From: Endobacterium cereale
GTDB lineage: Bacteria; Pseudomonadota; Alphaproteobacteria; Rhizobiales; Rhizobiaceae
NCBI RefSeq assembly: GCF_009617585.1
Contig: NZ_WIXI01000051.1
Coordinates: 186,001-250,000 of the forward strand
Length of the DNA stretch: 64,000 bases
Direction of reading: 5' to 3'
Each line of letters starts with the position of its first letter. The stretch's first letter is position 1. The notes under the pieces are model-generated. The model made no database searches, had not been told where the DNA came from, and saw only the letters and a program-made list of their open reading frames with translations. Positions 51,741-60,448 of the stretch are shown in pieces. Position numbers and translations under genes: made by a program.

Positions 51741-53372
51741 CTAGAGTCGCCGAAGACGTCCGCGATAATGGACAACGTCACCGATCAGCGGCAATGCGAT
51801 CGGCACATCGAACCAGAAATCCTCACCGTCCGCCCATTCCCTCGCCACGCTTTTCGGCGCCAGGAACAAAGGCATCGGCACCCGTAGCACCGACCATTTG
51901 CGCATGATCATCGTCAGGCCGACCTCGTCCGATGGCAGGTCGAAATGGAAGCGCATCGGCCCGAAACGCTCGACGAGATGTCGACCACTCTGGCTGAGTT
52001 CACTGACAAAGGTATGCCCGTCGAAATCGCGCGTCCATCGCTCGACACCGCTCTCCTCCTCGAAGGACACATGCAGCCTGTGTTCGCCCTCGGGCGGAAA
52101 GCGCATGATCGTCGCAACCAGCCGCGCCATGAGCGAGCGGCCACGCGTCACCGTCGCAAAGCCCGCGGCTCCTGCGCTACCAAAAACATCATGCATGTCG
52201 CGCATCAGCTTCGGAAGCACGTCATAGGCTTCACCCATTACCCTGCGATATACCGGCAGATAGGTCCGGTGATCGATCTGCCGGTAGGTCGACAATCTGT
52301 CCAGCAAAGGATCAAAATCGCCAAGCGACAGTTGCCGGGCAGCCGACCTTGCACCCGCAGGCAGTTTCCCATCCGCCAGACAATTTGCCAGCAGCTGTGC
52401 CGCCATCGTGGGAATTTCGGGGCCATGCCCGTCTTCGGCAATCAGTGTCCAGCGCCGGCCAATGAAGACCTCGTCCTGTCGCCCCTTCACCTCCACCATC
52501 ATCGCCGAACGATCGCTGCCGAGATTGGCACTGAACGCCTGCAGCGGTCGCAACCAGCGCGCTAACGGCGACAGCGAGCTGACCCAACCCCATTTGACCG
52601 GCCAGCTAAGAAACCACAGGACCAGCAGTTGCAGCGCAAATTCCGGTCCGGCCCGAAAGATCGTCGCCGGTTTTCCCTTCACGGTCGCCGGCACGATGTC
52701 GTGGTCCGGCACGTCCGACAGCGCCACCAGCCGCGAGATGCAGGCCCGGCCCTCGACGACATAACGGACCCGTTTGAGCGAATGCCAGCCGGTCACGTGC
52801 CGCCAGCGTTTTGCCCGCCAGAGGCGGATCGGCTTGCCCACATAACTCAGGATCGCCGCCGCCACAGATGCGCCGGCCGTTGCCCGATTGGATGCGCTGA
52901 TGGCCATCGAAACCGAACAGACGTCATCCATGCCTTGGGCAAGCTCTTCGACGACGGCGCCCGACATGGCCGGCACACTTGAGGCACCGGACAGAACAAC
53001 GATACCGGCGGCGCGCGTCTGATCATCGAGCACGGCGATGCCGCCCACAAACGCACGCGCATCGGCCAGATCGATATAATGCACCCCGCAGGTCATGCAT
53101 GCCTTCGCGACACGGTAGTCACTATCCTGAAACGGCCCGGCCGCATCGATCAGCAAAAACGGACGATATGTCTGCAGGATAGGTGTGAGGTCTTGCTCGC
53201 GATCGGCCTTTATCGCCTGTGCATTGGCGAGCTCCGCCGCAAACGCGCGCCCGGTTTCAAGATTGCGGCCGGCAACGAGAACGGCCCAGCCGTCATTCGC
53301 CAGCCGCCGCGAAAGCCTGCCGCCGAAACCGCCATATCCACCCAGAACGAGAACGACCTTCTCATGTGCCAT
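51741..53372 (-). CDS. Saccharopine dehydrogenase-like NADP-binding protein with DUF4166
   Basis: 543 residues. The N-terminal Rossmann fold (VLVLGGYGGFGGRLSRRLAN, then CGVHYIDLADARAFV) is of the saccharopine dehydrogenase type and spans about 350 residues, and the last 190 residues form DUF4166 (RVMGEAYDVLPKLMRDMHDV, RFPPEGEHRLHVSFEEESGV). This fusion is common in alphaproteobacteria; the substrate is unknown, though sugar or lipid derivatives are possible. ATG 53372 is used; an in-frame GTG at 53378 overlaps the upstream DUF393 stop by four bases. The tight spacing implies one transcript. Confidence 0.85.
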   Translation of the reverse strand: MAHEKVVLVLGGYGGFGGRLSRRLANDGWAVLVAGRNLETGRAFAAELANAQAIKADREQDLTPILQTYRPFLLIDAAGPFQDSDYRVAKACMTCGVHYIDLADARAFVGGIAVLDDQTRAAGIVVLSGASSVPAMSGAVVEELAQGMDDVCSVSMAISASNRATAGASVAAAILSYVGKPIRLWRAKRWRHVTGWHSLKRVRYVVEGRACISRLVALSDVPDHDIVPATVKGKPATIFRAGPEFALQLLVLWFLSWPVKWGWVSSLSPLARWLRPLQAFSANLGSDRSAMMVEVKGRQDEVFIGRRWTLIAEDGHGPEIPTMAAQLLANCLADGKLPAGARSAARQLSLGDFDPLLDRLSTYRQIDHRTYLPVYRRVMGEAYDVLPKLMRDMHDVFGSAGAAGFATVTRGRSLMARLVATIMRFPPEGEHRLHVSFEEESGVERWTRDFDGHTFVSELSQSGRHLVERFGPMRFHFDLPSDEVGLTMIMRKWSVLRVPMPLFLAPKSVAREWADGEDFWFDVPIALPLIGDVVHYRGRLRRL

Positions 53373-53374
53373 CG

Positions 53375-53785
53375 TCACAAGAACCGATCGGCATCATCTG
53401 GCGAAGGCAGCCAGCAGGCATTGTGCCGGCCAAAGATAAGGTATCGATTGCGGGCAATCAGCCGATAGACAGGATTGCGCAGGAAACCCGGCACGATCCG
53501 CAGCAAGCCGAGTGCCTTCCACGGCCACCCAAGCCCGCGATAAATTGCCAAAACCGCATCGCTGTCGCGCAAGGCTTTTTCGCCTTCCACCACGATCATC
53601 GTTTCCGGATCGGCCGGATCGATGCCGAACCGGCGGTAGAGCGCCGCCCCCACCTCGCCCTGCATCGATGCCAGCCGAAACCGGCGCGCATGATCATGCC
53701 GCACCACGAACTGTGCATTGGCGGAACAGAGGATGCATTCGGCATCGAAGACGATAACGGGGTGAGGATCATGTGCGGTTTTCAT
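53375..53785 (-). CDS. DUF393 (DCC family) thiol-disulfide-like protein
   Basis: 136 residues. The DCC motif is FDAECILCSANAQFVVRHDH near residues 13-32, with the CxxC-type pair as CILC, and the C-terminal part (GLLRIVPGFLRNPVYRLIAR) matches DUF393. These proteins are predicted thioredoxin-fold oxidoreductases without a defined substrate. The stop lies just before the DUF4166 gene, so they are co-transcribed. The upstream EndoU-like gene on the same strand is 70 bases away, with no obvious terminator between. Confidence 0.85.
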   Translation of the reverse strand: MKTAHDPHPVIVFDAECILCSANAQFVVRHDHARRFRLASMQGEVGAALYRRFGIDPADPETMIVVEGEKALRDSDAVLAIYRGLGWPWKALGLLRIVPGFLRNPVYRLIARNRYLIFGRHNACWLPSPDDADRFL

Positions 53786-53855
53786 GCCTCACCATAGAAG
53801 GATCGTCTTCGCGCTGACAATGACTTCTCCGGCAATCCTGCCATGCTGCCGAGTG

Positions 53856-55157
53856 TTAGAAAACGATCGTGCGTCCCTGATCCTGCGCCTGTGCCTTCGA
53901 ATAGGTCACGACGTGGGCGGTATGCCCGTCGCGATTGACCAGTCGAATTTCCCCACCCTTGTTGGACAGTTGCACGGAGTTGCGGGGCAGCCGGATGGTG
54001 ATGGCCATGCCGGGTGCCAGCGTCACGTCCTCCAACCCGAAACTGTTGCGGTTGGCATCCACCAGTTTCCAGGCCTCGAGCGACTGCGTTTCGCTGCCGG
54101 TATTGATCAGCGTAACCGTTTCCTTGTCCTGATCCTCTCCAAGCGGATTGACGAGCGCCGCAAGGATACGAACCGTGCTCGGTCCGGCAGGATGCGGCGG
54201 CTGGCTCGGTTGAACTGGTGTGGAAGGCTGGCCGGGTTGCGGCTGAACAGCACCTGCCGCCGGGCCGAGATAGACCGGATAGAAGGTGCGGATATGCTGA
54301 TTATTGGCGCTGCGGAAAACCTTCATGTCGTAACGCGCGCCATTGATGACGGCTTCCTTGGGTGCCCGAGCTCCCAGATGCGCCCTCACCGAACCAAGCG
54401 CCATCAGGCCCTCGACACTGCAACCGACGAAAAAGCCGCCGGTCGGTTTGGTCAACGGACGCAGGACATCTTCCGGTTCCACACCCGGGCCAAGACGCGA
54501 ATAGTCCGGTGCAAACCACTTGTAGGAAATCGTAACCGTCTCGGGAAAGCGTTCCTGACCGTCACTATAGCGACCCCGCACATAGGCGATACGGTCATCG
54601 TCAAAGCCCGGAAAGCTGTCGCGGTCGAACAGCGTGGCCATGCCGTCGTCGAGGTAATATTTGTACCAGAAGTGATAGCCCTGGATCTTGGCACCCTCCT
54701 GCTCGCCGACGAAAACGTGTTCAAAACCGGTCAGAGCCGGGTCGCCGCCCTGCGAGAAAGAGCGGAACCAGTGTTCCAGCAGCACGCCGTACCAGCGGTC
54801 GCGGGAGATGACGGTGCCGGACGCGTTGGCGACATACTCACGGGCCACCAGCATCGGCGGCGTATCGACCACCGCTTCGAGGAGGTCATGGATTTCCTGC
54901 CGCTCTTCGGGTGTCTCGACCTCCTGATCCTGTTCGGCGAGAGCATAATTATCGAACAGCTTCAGCACTCGGTCATAGGTCAGCTTTTTTTTGTCGGGAA
55001 TAACGAGATCAGTCAGGATGCGAACGTCCTCGTCCTCCATGGCTGTCGTCGCGACCTTCACATAACCGCGCGCGGCGTCACCCTGCCAGTCGGCAAGGAT
55101 GGGCTGAATGCCATTGGCCGCCTGATCTGCGTCCCATATCTGCTGGTAGATATCCAT
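53856..55157 (-). CDS. EndoU/XendoU-type endoribonuclease with C-terminal lamin-tail domain
   Basis: 433 residues. Residues 1-295 follow the eukaryotic-style EndoU layout: [10 protein letters not shown] near the N-terminus, [16 protein letters not shown] (58-73), the two catalytic histidines in GFEHVFVGE (His147) and [12 protein letters not shown] (His162), a lysine candidate in [17 protein letters not shown] (Lys237; Lys213 is another), and [14 protein letters not shown] close to the C-terminal TxYPV motif. A Pro/Gln linker (303-326) leads to a lamin-tail (LTD) beta-sandwich (330-433, [36 protein letters not shown]). EndoU enzymes cut RNA at uridines using metal. There is no signal peptide. 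GGAGG lies five bases before ATG 55157. No immunity gene or secretion system is adjacent. Confidence 0.82.
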   Translation of the reverse strand: MDIYQQIWDADQAANGIQPILADWQGDAARGYVKVATTAMEDEDVRILTDLVIPDKKKLTYDRVLKLFDNYALAEQDQEVETPEERQEIHDLLEAVVDTPPMLVAREYVANASGTVISRDRWYGVLLEHWFRSFSQGGDPALTGFEHVFVGEQEGAKIQGYHFWYKYYLDDGMATLFDRDSFPGFDDDRIAYVRGRYSDGQERFPETVTISYKWFAPDYSRLGPGVEPEDVLRPLTKPTGGFFVGCSVEGLMALGSVRAHLGARAPKEAVINGARYDMKVFRSANNQHIRTFYPVYLGPAAGAVQPQPGQPSTPVQPSQPPHPAGPSTVRILAALVNPLGEDQDKETVTLINTGSETQSLEAWKLVDANRNSFGLEDVTLAPGMAITIRLPRNSVQLSNKGGEIRLVNRDGHTAHVVTYSKAQAQDQGRTIVF

Positions 55158-55306
55158 GCGTCCCTCCATCCATTTTAGCATGTGTCAGATTAGGGTGGGC
55201 CTGTAACGCTGATTTGACAGTGACCGGGACCCTTGCGTTTCAGGCCGCCGTCGTTTCTCTGCGCAGTCCCTGCCGCTATGATGGCCAAAAGATTCGGAGA
55301 TCCACC

Positions 55307-57001
55307 ATGACCAACCGCCTCGAACGCCTCATAGATCAGGGCACCGGCCGCGAACCCGCCGATATTGTGCTGAAGGGCGGAAAATTCTTCGACCTCGTCA
55401 CCGGCGAACTGGTTCAGTCCGATATCGCCCTTTGCGGCGACCGCATCGTCGGCACCTGTGGCGATTATGTCGGGAAAACCGAGATCGATATTTCCGGAAA
55501 AATCGTCGTTCCGGGCTTCATCGACACCCACCTGCACATCGAGTCGTCACTCGTCACCCCGCATGAATTCGACCGCTGCGTCCTGCCCTACGGCGTGACG
55601 ACGGCGATCTGCGATCCGCACGAGATCGCCAACGTCATCGGCGCCGAGGGCATAAAATTCTTTCTGGATTCGTCCGAGCAGACCATCATGGACATCCGCG
55701 TGCAGCTCTCCTCCTGTGTGCCGGCCACGCATCTGGAAACCGCCGGTGCCGATCTGCCGATCGAAAAGCTGCTGCCCTTCCGCCACCATCCTAAGGTCAT
55801 CGGCCTTGCCGAGTTCATGAATTTCCCGGGCGTCATCCACAAGGATCCAATCTGCCTGGCAAAACTCGATGCCTTCTATGACGATCATATCGACGGCCAT
55901 GCACCGCTGCTGCGTGGCAACGACCTGAACGGCTATCTGTCCGCCGGGATCCGCACCGAACACGAATGCACGACAGCCGAGGAAGCGCTCGAAAAAATCC
56001 GCAAGGGCATGCACATTCTGGTGCGCGAAGGCTCCGTCTCGAAAGACCTTCACGCCCTGATGCCGATCCTCACGGAGCGCTTGTCTCCCTACCTGGCGCT
56101 CTGCACCGACGACCGCAATCCGCTCGACATCTCCGAACAGGGCCATCTCGACTACATGATCCGCACAGCGATCGCCCATGGCGTCGAACCGCTCGCCGTC
56201 TACCGCGCAGCTTCGATTTCAGCGGCAAAAGCTTTTGGCCTACGTGATCGCGGCCTCGTCGCACCCGGCTGGCGCGCCGATCTCGTCGTCATCGACAGCC
56301 TCGAAAACTGCAAGGCAGACATGGTGTTTGCCGCCGGTCGCAAGGTCACCGACGAACTGTTCGCCACCCGCAAGCCGGTCGCAGCGGTGGGCCTCGACAG
56401 CGTCAAGGCGCGTCCCGTCCAGGCCATGCATTTTGGCGTTCCGGTCGCTGAAGGCGAAACGCCGGTGATCGGCGTCATGCCCGGAAAAATCATCACCGAA
56501 CACCGCCGTTACCACCTGCCGGTCTCCGGCAATCAGACGACGGTCGATCTCGAGCGCGATATCATCAAGGTCGCCGTCATCGAACGCCACGGCAAGAACG
56601 GCAACCATGCCAACGGTTTTGTGCAGGGTTTTGGGCTGAAGAAGGGTGCGATCGCCTCAACCGTCGGCCATGACAGCCACAATATCTGCGTCGTCGGCGT
56701 TTCCGAGGATGACATGGCCATGGCCGCCAATCGCCTTGGCGAGATCAAGGGCGGTTTTGTCGTGGTGGAAGACGGCAAGGTCACCGGCGAGATCGCCCTT
56801 CCCGTCGCCGGCCTGATGAGCCTCGAACCCTATGAATGGGTGCGCGACACGCTGCACGACTTGAGAAAGTCGGCCTATGCGCTTGGAACGACATTGGAAG
56901 AACCGTTCCTGCAGGTCGCCTTCCTGCCGCTGCCGGTGATCCCGCACCTGAAGATTTCGGACATGGGCATGGTGGATGTGGACAAGTTTCAGCTGATCTG
57001 A
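55307..57001 (+). CDS. ade: Adenine deaminase
   Basis: 564 residues, an amidohydrolase-fold enzyme converting adenine to hypoxanthine. Metal-site blocks are [18 protein letters not shown] near 67-84 and the [16 protein letters not shown] block. The second half has the adenine deaminase C-terminal domain ([20 protein letters not shown]). Length and motifs are complete. CGGAG lies before ATG 55307; the frame is open to 55214 without homology. It diverges from the EndoU gene with 149 bases between starts, and ends before an 86-bp repeat. Confidence 0.95.
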   Translation: MTNRLERLIDQGTGREPADIVLKGGKFFDLVTGELVQSDIALCGDRIVGTCGDYVGKTEIDISGKIVVPGFIDTHLHIESSLVTPHEFDRCVLPYGVTTAICDPHEIANVIGAEGIKFFLDSSEQTIMDIRVQLSSCVPATHLETAGADLPIEKLLPFRHHPKVIGLAEFMNFPGVIHKDPICLAKLDAFYDDHIDGHAPLLRGNDLNGYLSAGIRTEHECTTAEEALEKIRKGMHILVREGSVSKDLHALMPILTERLSPYLALCTDDRNPLDISEQGHLDYMIRTAIAHGVEPLAVYRAASISAAKAFGLRDRGLVAPGWRADLVVIDSLENCKADMVFAAGRKVTDELFATRKPVAAVGLDSVKARPVQAMHFGVPVAEGETPVIGVMPGKIITEHRRYHLPVSGNQTTVDLERDIIKVAVIERHGKNGNHANGFVQGFGLKKGAIASTVGHDSHNICVVGVSEDDMAMAANRLGEIKGGFVVVEDGKVTGEIALPVAGLMSLEPYEWVRDTLHDLRKSAYALGTTLEEPFLQVAFLPLPVIPHLKISDMGMVDVDKFQLI

Positions 57002-57036
57002 CCAGCCTGATTTGTGCAGGTCCACCCTCCCCTCGA

Positions 57037-57122
57037 CGTCATCCTCGGGCTTGTCCCGAGGATCCAACCCCGCCGCCAGAAAGACAGCACAGCAGATGCT
57101 CGGGACAAGCCCGAGCATGACG
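57037..57122. repeat. 86-bp palindromic repeat, copy 2
   Basis: Inverted ends CGTCATCCTCGGG and CCCGAGCATGACG, with inner hairpins CTCGGGCTTGTCCCGAG and CTCGGGACAAGCCCGAG. Same length and end sequences as 35087-35172, and again lies between convergent genes (ade and the alpha/beta hydrolase). Confidence 0.82.
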
Positions 57123-57135
57123 AGCCGTTAAGCAG

Positions 57136-57978
57136 CTACGCTCTGAAAAACGCCAGAAGATCGTTGTTCACCAGATCCGGATCGGTCGTAGCAACCCCGT
57201 GCGGCTTGCCCTCATAAACCTTCAGCGTGCTGTTTTTCAAAAGCTTGGCCGAAAGCGGCGCCGAATCCTCGAACGGCACGATCTGATCGTCCGTGCCGTG
57301 CATTACCAGAACCGGCACGTCAATCGCCTTCAAATCCTCGGTAAAATCCGTTTCCGAAAATGCCTTGATGCAATCGTAGTGGGCCTTTGTGCCGCCCATC
57401 ATGCCCTGCCGCCACCAGTTGCGGATGACGCCTTCGGACACCTCGGCGCCCGGCCGGTTATAGCCGTAGAACGGCCCCGTCGGGATTTCGAGGAAGAACT
57501 GCGCGCGGTTCGCCGCCTGCGCCTTGCGAAAACCGTCGAACACTTCGAGCGGCAAGCCACCGGGGTTCTTGTCCGACTTCACCATGACAGGCGGCACAGC
57601 GCCGATCAGCACGGCCTTGGCAACCCGCCCCTGCGGCTGTCCGAATTTGGCGACATACCGCGTCACCTCGCCGCCGCCGGTCGAGTGACCGACATGGATG
57701 GCGTTTTTCAAATCCAGATGTGCAGCGAGCTCTGCCACGTCGGCGGCATAAGTATCCATCTCATTGCCGATATCTGTCTGGCTGGAACGGCCATGACCAC
57801 GCCGGTCATGCGCGATGACGCGGTATCCTTCGCCCAGGAAGAACAGCATCTGCGCGTCCCAGTCATCGGCTGAAAGCGGCCAGCCATGATGGAAGACAAT
57901 CGGCTGGGCATCTTTCGAGCCCCAGTCCTTATAAAAAATCTGCGTGCCGTCCGTGGTGGTGATGAAACTACTGCTCAT
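57136..57978 (-). CDS. Alpha/beta hydrolase, non-heme chloroperoxidase-like
   Basis: 280 residues. The nucleophile elbow is GHSTGG with Ser99, the acid residue lies in [13 protein letters not shown], and the histidine in [26 protein letters not shown] with the oxyanion-hole residues is typical of the perhydrolase/chloroperoxidase branch. These enzymes can act as esterases or form peracids. No signal peptide is visible, so it is cytosolic. GAGGGAAAA lies before the ATG. It stands alone, convergent with ade across the repeat. Confidence 0.9.
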   Translation of the reverse strand: MSSSFITTTDGTQIFYKDWGSKDAQPIVFHHGWPLSADDWDAQMLFFLGEGYRVIAHDRRGHGRSSQTDIGNEMDTYAADVAELAAHLDLKNAIHVGHSTGGGEVTRYVAKFGQPQGRVAKAVLIGAVPPVMVKSDKNPGGLPLEVFDGFRKAQAANRAQFFLEIPTGPFYGYNRPGAEVSEGVIRNWWRQGMMGGTKAHYDCIKAFSETDFTEDLKAIDVPVLVMHGTDDQIVPFEDSAPLSAKLLKNSTLKVYEGKPHGVATTDPDLVNNDLLAFFRA

Positions 57979-58140
57979 GATTTTCCCTCGGTTGATCTGG
58001 CAAAATTCCGGCGAACGTTTTTATGGCGACGGCAAAACCAGTCGGAGACTGCCGGCGCGGCGCCAAGATATGACGACATATCGATTTTGAACAGCATCCG
58101 TATGACGCGACGCAATAACCATCAGCTGGCATTCGAAATC

Positions 58141-58160
58141 ATTAAACCAATCGGTTGACA
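58141..58160. promoter_or_regulatory. ArsR operator candidate, copy 1
   Basis: ATTAAACC-AATC-GGTTGACA, an imperfect inverted repeat with the same layout as copy 2. TTGACA at its right end could be the -35 element of the arsR promoter, so binding would block transcription. Confidence 0.6.
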
Positions 58161-58180
58161 ATTGTCGCCACGGCGCGCAC

Positions 58181-58200
58181 ATTCAACCTCATGGTTGAAT
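58181..58200. promoter_or_regulatory. ArsR operator candidate, copy 2, over the start codon
   Basis: ATTCAACC-TCAT-GGTTGAAT, perfect 8-bp arms. The arsR ATG (58191) is inside it. It lies exactly 40 bp (about four helical turns) from copy 1. Confidence 0.65.
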
Positions 58201-58577
58201 TACACACAGATCAGATCGACGCCATTTTCCACGCACTGAGCGACGCCACCCGTCGGCAGATGCTGGGTGAATTGGCAGCGGGCGAACGCACGGTGGGGCA
58301 GCTGGCCGAACCCTATGCCATGTCGCTCGCCGCCGCCTCAAAGCATATCAAGGTACTGGAAGGTGCAGGCCTTGTTCGCCGCGAGATCCAGGGGCGCACG
58401 CATCTCTGCCGGCTCGATCCCGGGCCGCTCGCCACCGCCCATGAATGGCTTTCCTTCTACGAACGTTTCTGGACCGGCAAGCTGGACGCATTGGAGCGGC
58501 TTCTGAAAGAGGACGACGCGCGAAAAGCCGCAGCCGAAAAGAAAAACGAAAAGCCCGTATCGAAATCCGAAACCTGA
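58191..58577 (+). CDS. ArsR family regulator paired with an SRPBCC protein
   Basis: 128 residues. The winged helix (MVELHTDQIDAIFHALSDAT, then GERTVGQLAEPYAMSLAAAS, KHIKVLEGAGLVRREIQGR) belongs to the ArsR branch that sits next to AHSA1/SRPBCC genes and lacks metal-binding cysteines. The C-terminal tail is lysine/glutamate-rich. Two 20-bp inverted repeats 40 bp apart lie upstream, the second spanning the ATG, consistent with autorepression. There is no ribosome-binding site before the ATG, so the message may be leaderless. It is followed 21 bases later by the SRPBCC gene. Confidence 0.86.
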   Translation: MVELHTDQIDAIFHALSDATRRQMLGELAAGERTVGQLAEPYAMSLAAASKHIKVLEGAGLVRREIQGRTHLCRLDPGPLATAHEWLSFYERFWTGKLDALERLLKEDDARKAAAEKKNEKPVSKSET

Positions 58578-58598
58578 ATCAAAACTGGGAGAAGACCG

Positions 58599-59132
58599 AT
58601 GAACGACATGACCGTGCTGGAGACATACGGAAGGGTAACCGCGCTGCTCGAAATCACCATCCAACGCAAGCTGCCGGGGCCGATCGAGCGTATCTGGGAT
58701 TATCTGACCGACAGCGAATTGCGCAGCCAGTGGCTCGCCTCCGGCATCATGCCTGCCGATCCGGGCAGCGTATTCGAACTCGTCTGGCGCAATGATGAAT
58801 TGACCGAAGATGCGGAAGCCCGCCCGGAAGGCTTTCCGGAAGAACAGCGCATGACGAGCGAAATTGTCGCCTTCGAAGCCCCTCACCGCCTCGCCTTCAC
58901 CTGGCCGCCGCGCGGCGAAGTCTCGATCGAGTTGAAGACGATAGGCTCGGATGTGCTCCTCACCCTCGTCCACAAGCGCATCTCCGACCGGAAGAATATG
59001 ACCATGGTCGGCGCCGGCTGGCACATGCATCTCGATATTCTCGCCGCCAAGGCATCAGGCCAAAAGCCCGGCGCATTCTGGCAGGGCTGGCTGCGTCTGC
59101 GGGACGAATACGATCGCCTCATCCCCGAATGA
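58599..59132 (+). CDS. SRPBCC/AHSA1 family protein
   Basis: 177 residues. The START-like helix-grip fold begins ITIQRKLPGPIERIWDYLTD and contains RLAFTWPPRGEVSIELKTIG, typical of AHSA1-like (activator of Hsp90 homologue) bacterial proteins that bind hydrophobic ligands. It is co-transcribed with arsR (21-base gap, GGGAGAAG before the ATG), a widespread pair. Function is unknown; it may sense or carry a hydrophobic molecule. A strong terminator lies 24 bases after the stop. Confidence 0.88.
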   Translation: MNDMTVLETYGRVTALLEITIQRKLPGPIERIWDYLTDSELRSQWLASGIMPADPGSVFELVWRNDELTEDAEARPEGFPEEQRMTSEIVAFEAPHRLAFTWPPRGEVSIELKTIGSDVLLTLVHKRISDRKNMTMVGAGWHMHLDILAAKASGQKPGAFWQGWLRLRDEYDRLIPE

Positions 59133-59156
59133 AACGTCTCCATTCACAACATCGTG

Positions 59157-59186
59157 CCCCGCAGCACCGCTGCGGGGCTTTTCTTT
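59157..59186 (+). terminator. Rho-independent terminator of the arsR-SRPBCC operon
   Basis: CCCCGCAGC / GCTGCGGGG arms with an ACC loop, followed by CTTTTCTTT. Confidence 0.9.
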
Positions 59187-59283
59187 ACCCCGAAAAGCCA
59201 TGGGGTCTTGAAGATGTCATCTGGGTCAGGCAATAGGCCCCCTTAACGTTTTAGAAGAACTGTAAGAAGGCTGACCGAACACG

Positions 59284-60381
59284 ATGCTGCAAACACCCTA
59301 CTACCTCATCGACAAGTCCAAACTGCTCCAGAACATGGAACGGATTGCCGCTGTGCGTGAGAAGTCGGGCGCCAAGGCATTGCTGGCGTTGAAGTGTTTC
59401 GCCACATGGTCCGTCTTCGATTTCATGCGCGACTACATGGACGGCACCACCTCGTCCTCGCTCAACGAAGTCCGCCTCGGCCACGAGCGTTTTGGCAAGG
59501 AAACCCACGCCTATTCCGTCGCCTATGCCGATTACGAGATCGACGAGGTCGTCTCCCACGCCGACAAGATCATCTTCAACTCGATCGGTCAGTTGCAGCG
59601 TTTTGAAAGCCAGTCCTCTGGCATCACCCGCGGCCTGCGCCTCAACCCCGGCGTTTCGTCCTCGTCCTTCGATCTGGCTGACCCTGCCCGCCCCTTCTCG
59701 CGTCTCGGCGAATGGGATCTGAAACAGGTCGATCCGGTCATGGAGATGATCACCGGCTTCATGATCCACAACAACTGCGAGAACACGGACTTTGCCCTGT
59801 TCGACCGCATGCTCGGCGATATCGAGCAGAAATTCGCACCGCTGCTGAAAAAGGCCGAATGGGTCAGCCTAGGCGGCGGTATCCACTTCACTGGTGACGA
59901 TTACCCGGTCGACCAGTTTGCCGAGCGCCTCAAGCGTTTCTCCGGCGAATATGGCGTGCAGGTCTATCTCGAGCCGGGCGAAGCCTCGATCACCAAATCG
60001 ACGACGCTGGAAACCACCGTCCTCGACACCCTTTACAACGGCAAGAACCTTGTCGTGGTGGATTCGTCCATCGAAGCGCACATGCTGGATCTCCTGATCT
60101 ATCGTGAGAATGCCAAGGTTCACCCTAACCAGGGACCCCATCGTGCGATGGTCTGCGGCAAGTCATGCCTTGCCGGAGACATTTTTGGGGAATTCGACTT
60201 CCCCGAAGAAGTAAAGGTCGGCGACCGCATCTCGTTCCAGGATGCTGCCGGCTACACGATGGTCAAGAAAAACTGGTTTAACGGCGTGAAAATGCCGGCA
60301 ATCGCCATTCGGGAACTGGATGGCAGCCTCAGGACGGTCCGTGAGTTTGACTACACGGACTACGAACAGAGCCTTTCCTGA
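59284..60381 (+). CDS. nspC: Carboxynorspermidine / carboxyspermidine decarboxylase
   Basis: 365 residues, a fold-III PLP decarboxylase of the alanine-racemase type. The PLP lysine is Lys37 in LALKCFATW. Later motifs include FMIHNNCENTDF, GGGIHFTGDDYPVD and QVYLEPGEAS, with MVCGKSCLAGDIFGEFDFP near the active site. It removes CO2 from carboxyspermidine (or carboxynorspermidine) to give the polyamine. It lies 67 bases before the carboxyspermidine dehydrogenase gene, so the two form the non-AdoMet route to spermidine, which is known to influence biofilm in Agrobacterium. AAGG precedes the ATG. Confidence 0.93.
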   Translation: MLQTPYYLIDKSKLLQNMERIAAVREKSGAKALLALKCFATWSVFDFMRDYMDGTTSSSLNEVRLGHERFGKETHAYSVAYADYEIDEVVSHADKIIFNSIGQLQRFESQSSGITRGLRLNPGVSSSSFDLADPARPFSRLGEWDLKQVDPVMEMITGFMIHNNCENTDFALFDRMLGDIEQKFAPLLKKAEWVSLGGGIHFTGDDYPVDQFAERLKRFSGEYGVQVYLEPGEASITKSTTLETTVLDTLYNGKNLVVVDSSIEAHMLDLLIYRENAKVHPNQGPHRAMVCGKSCLAGDIFGEFDFPEEVKVGDRISFQDAAGYTMVKKNWFNGVKMPAIAIRELDGSLRTVREFDYTDYEQSLS

Positions 60382-60448
60382 TCAGAAAGGGCCAAAGGCC
60401 CACAGGACAAGACTTTCTGACGATTGGACGCAAGGAGTGGTCCCCAGA

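Noticed and set aside
53784-55178. 464-codon plus-strand open frame opposite the EndoU gene
   Set aside because: Antisense shadow; the minus-strand reading has EndoU motifs and a strong ribosome-binding site.
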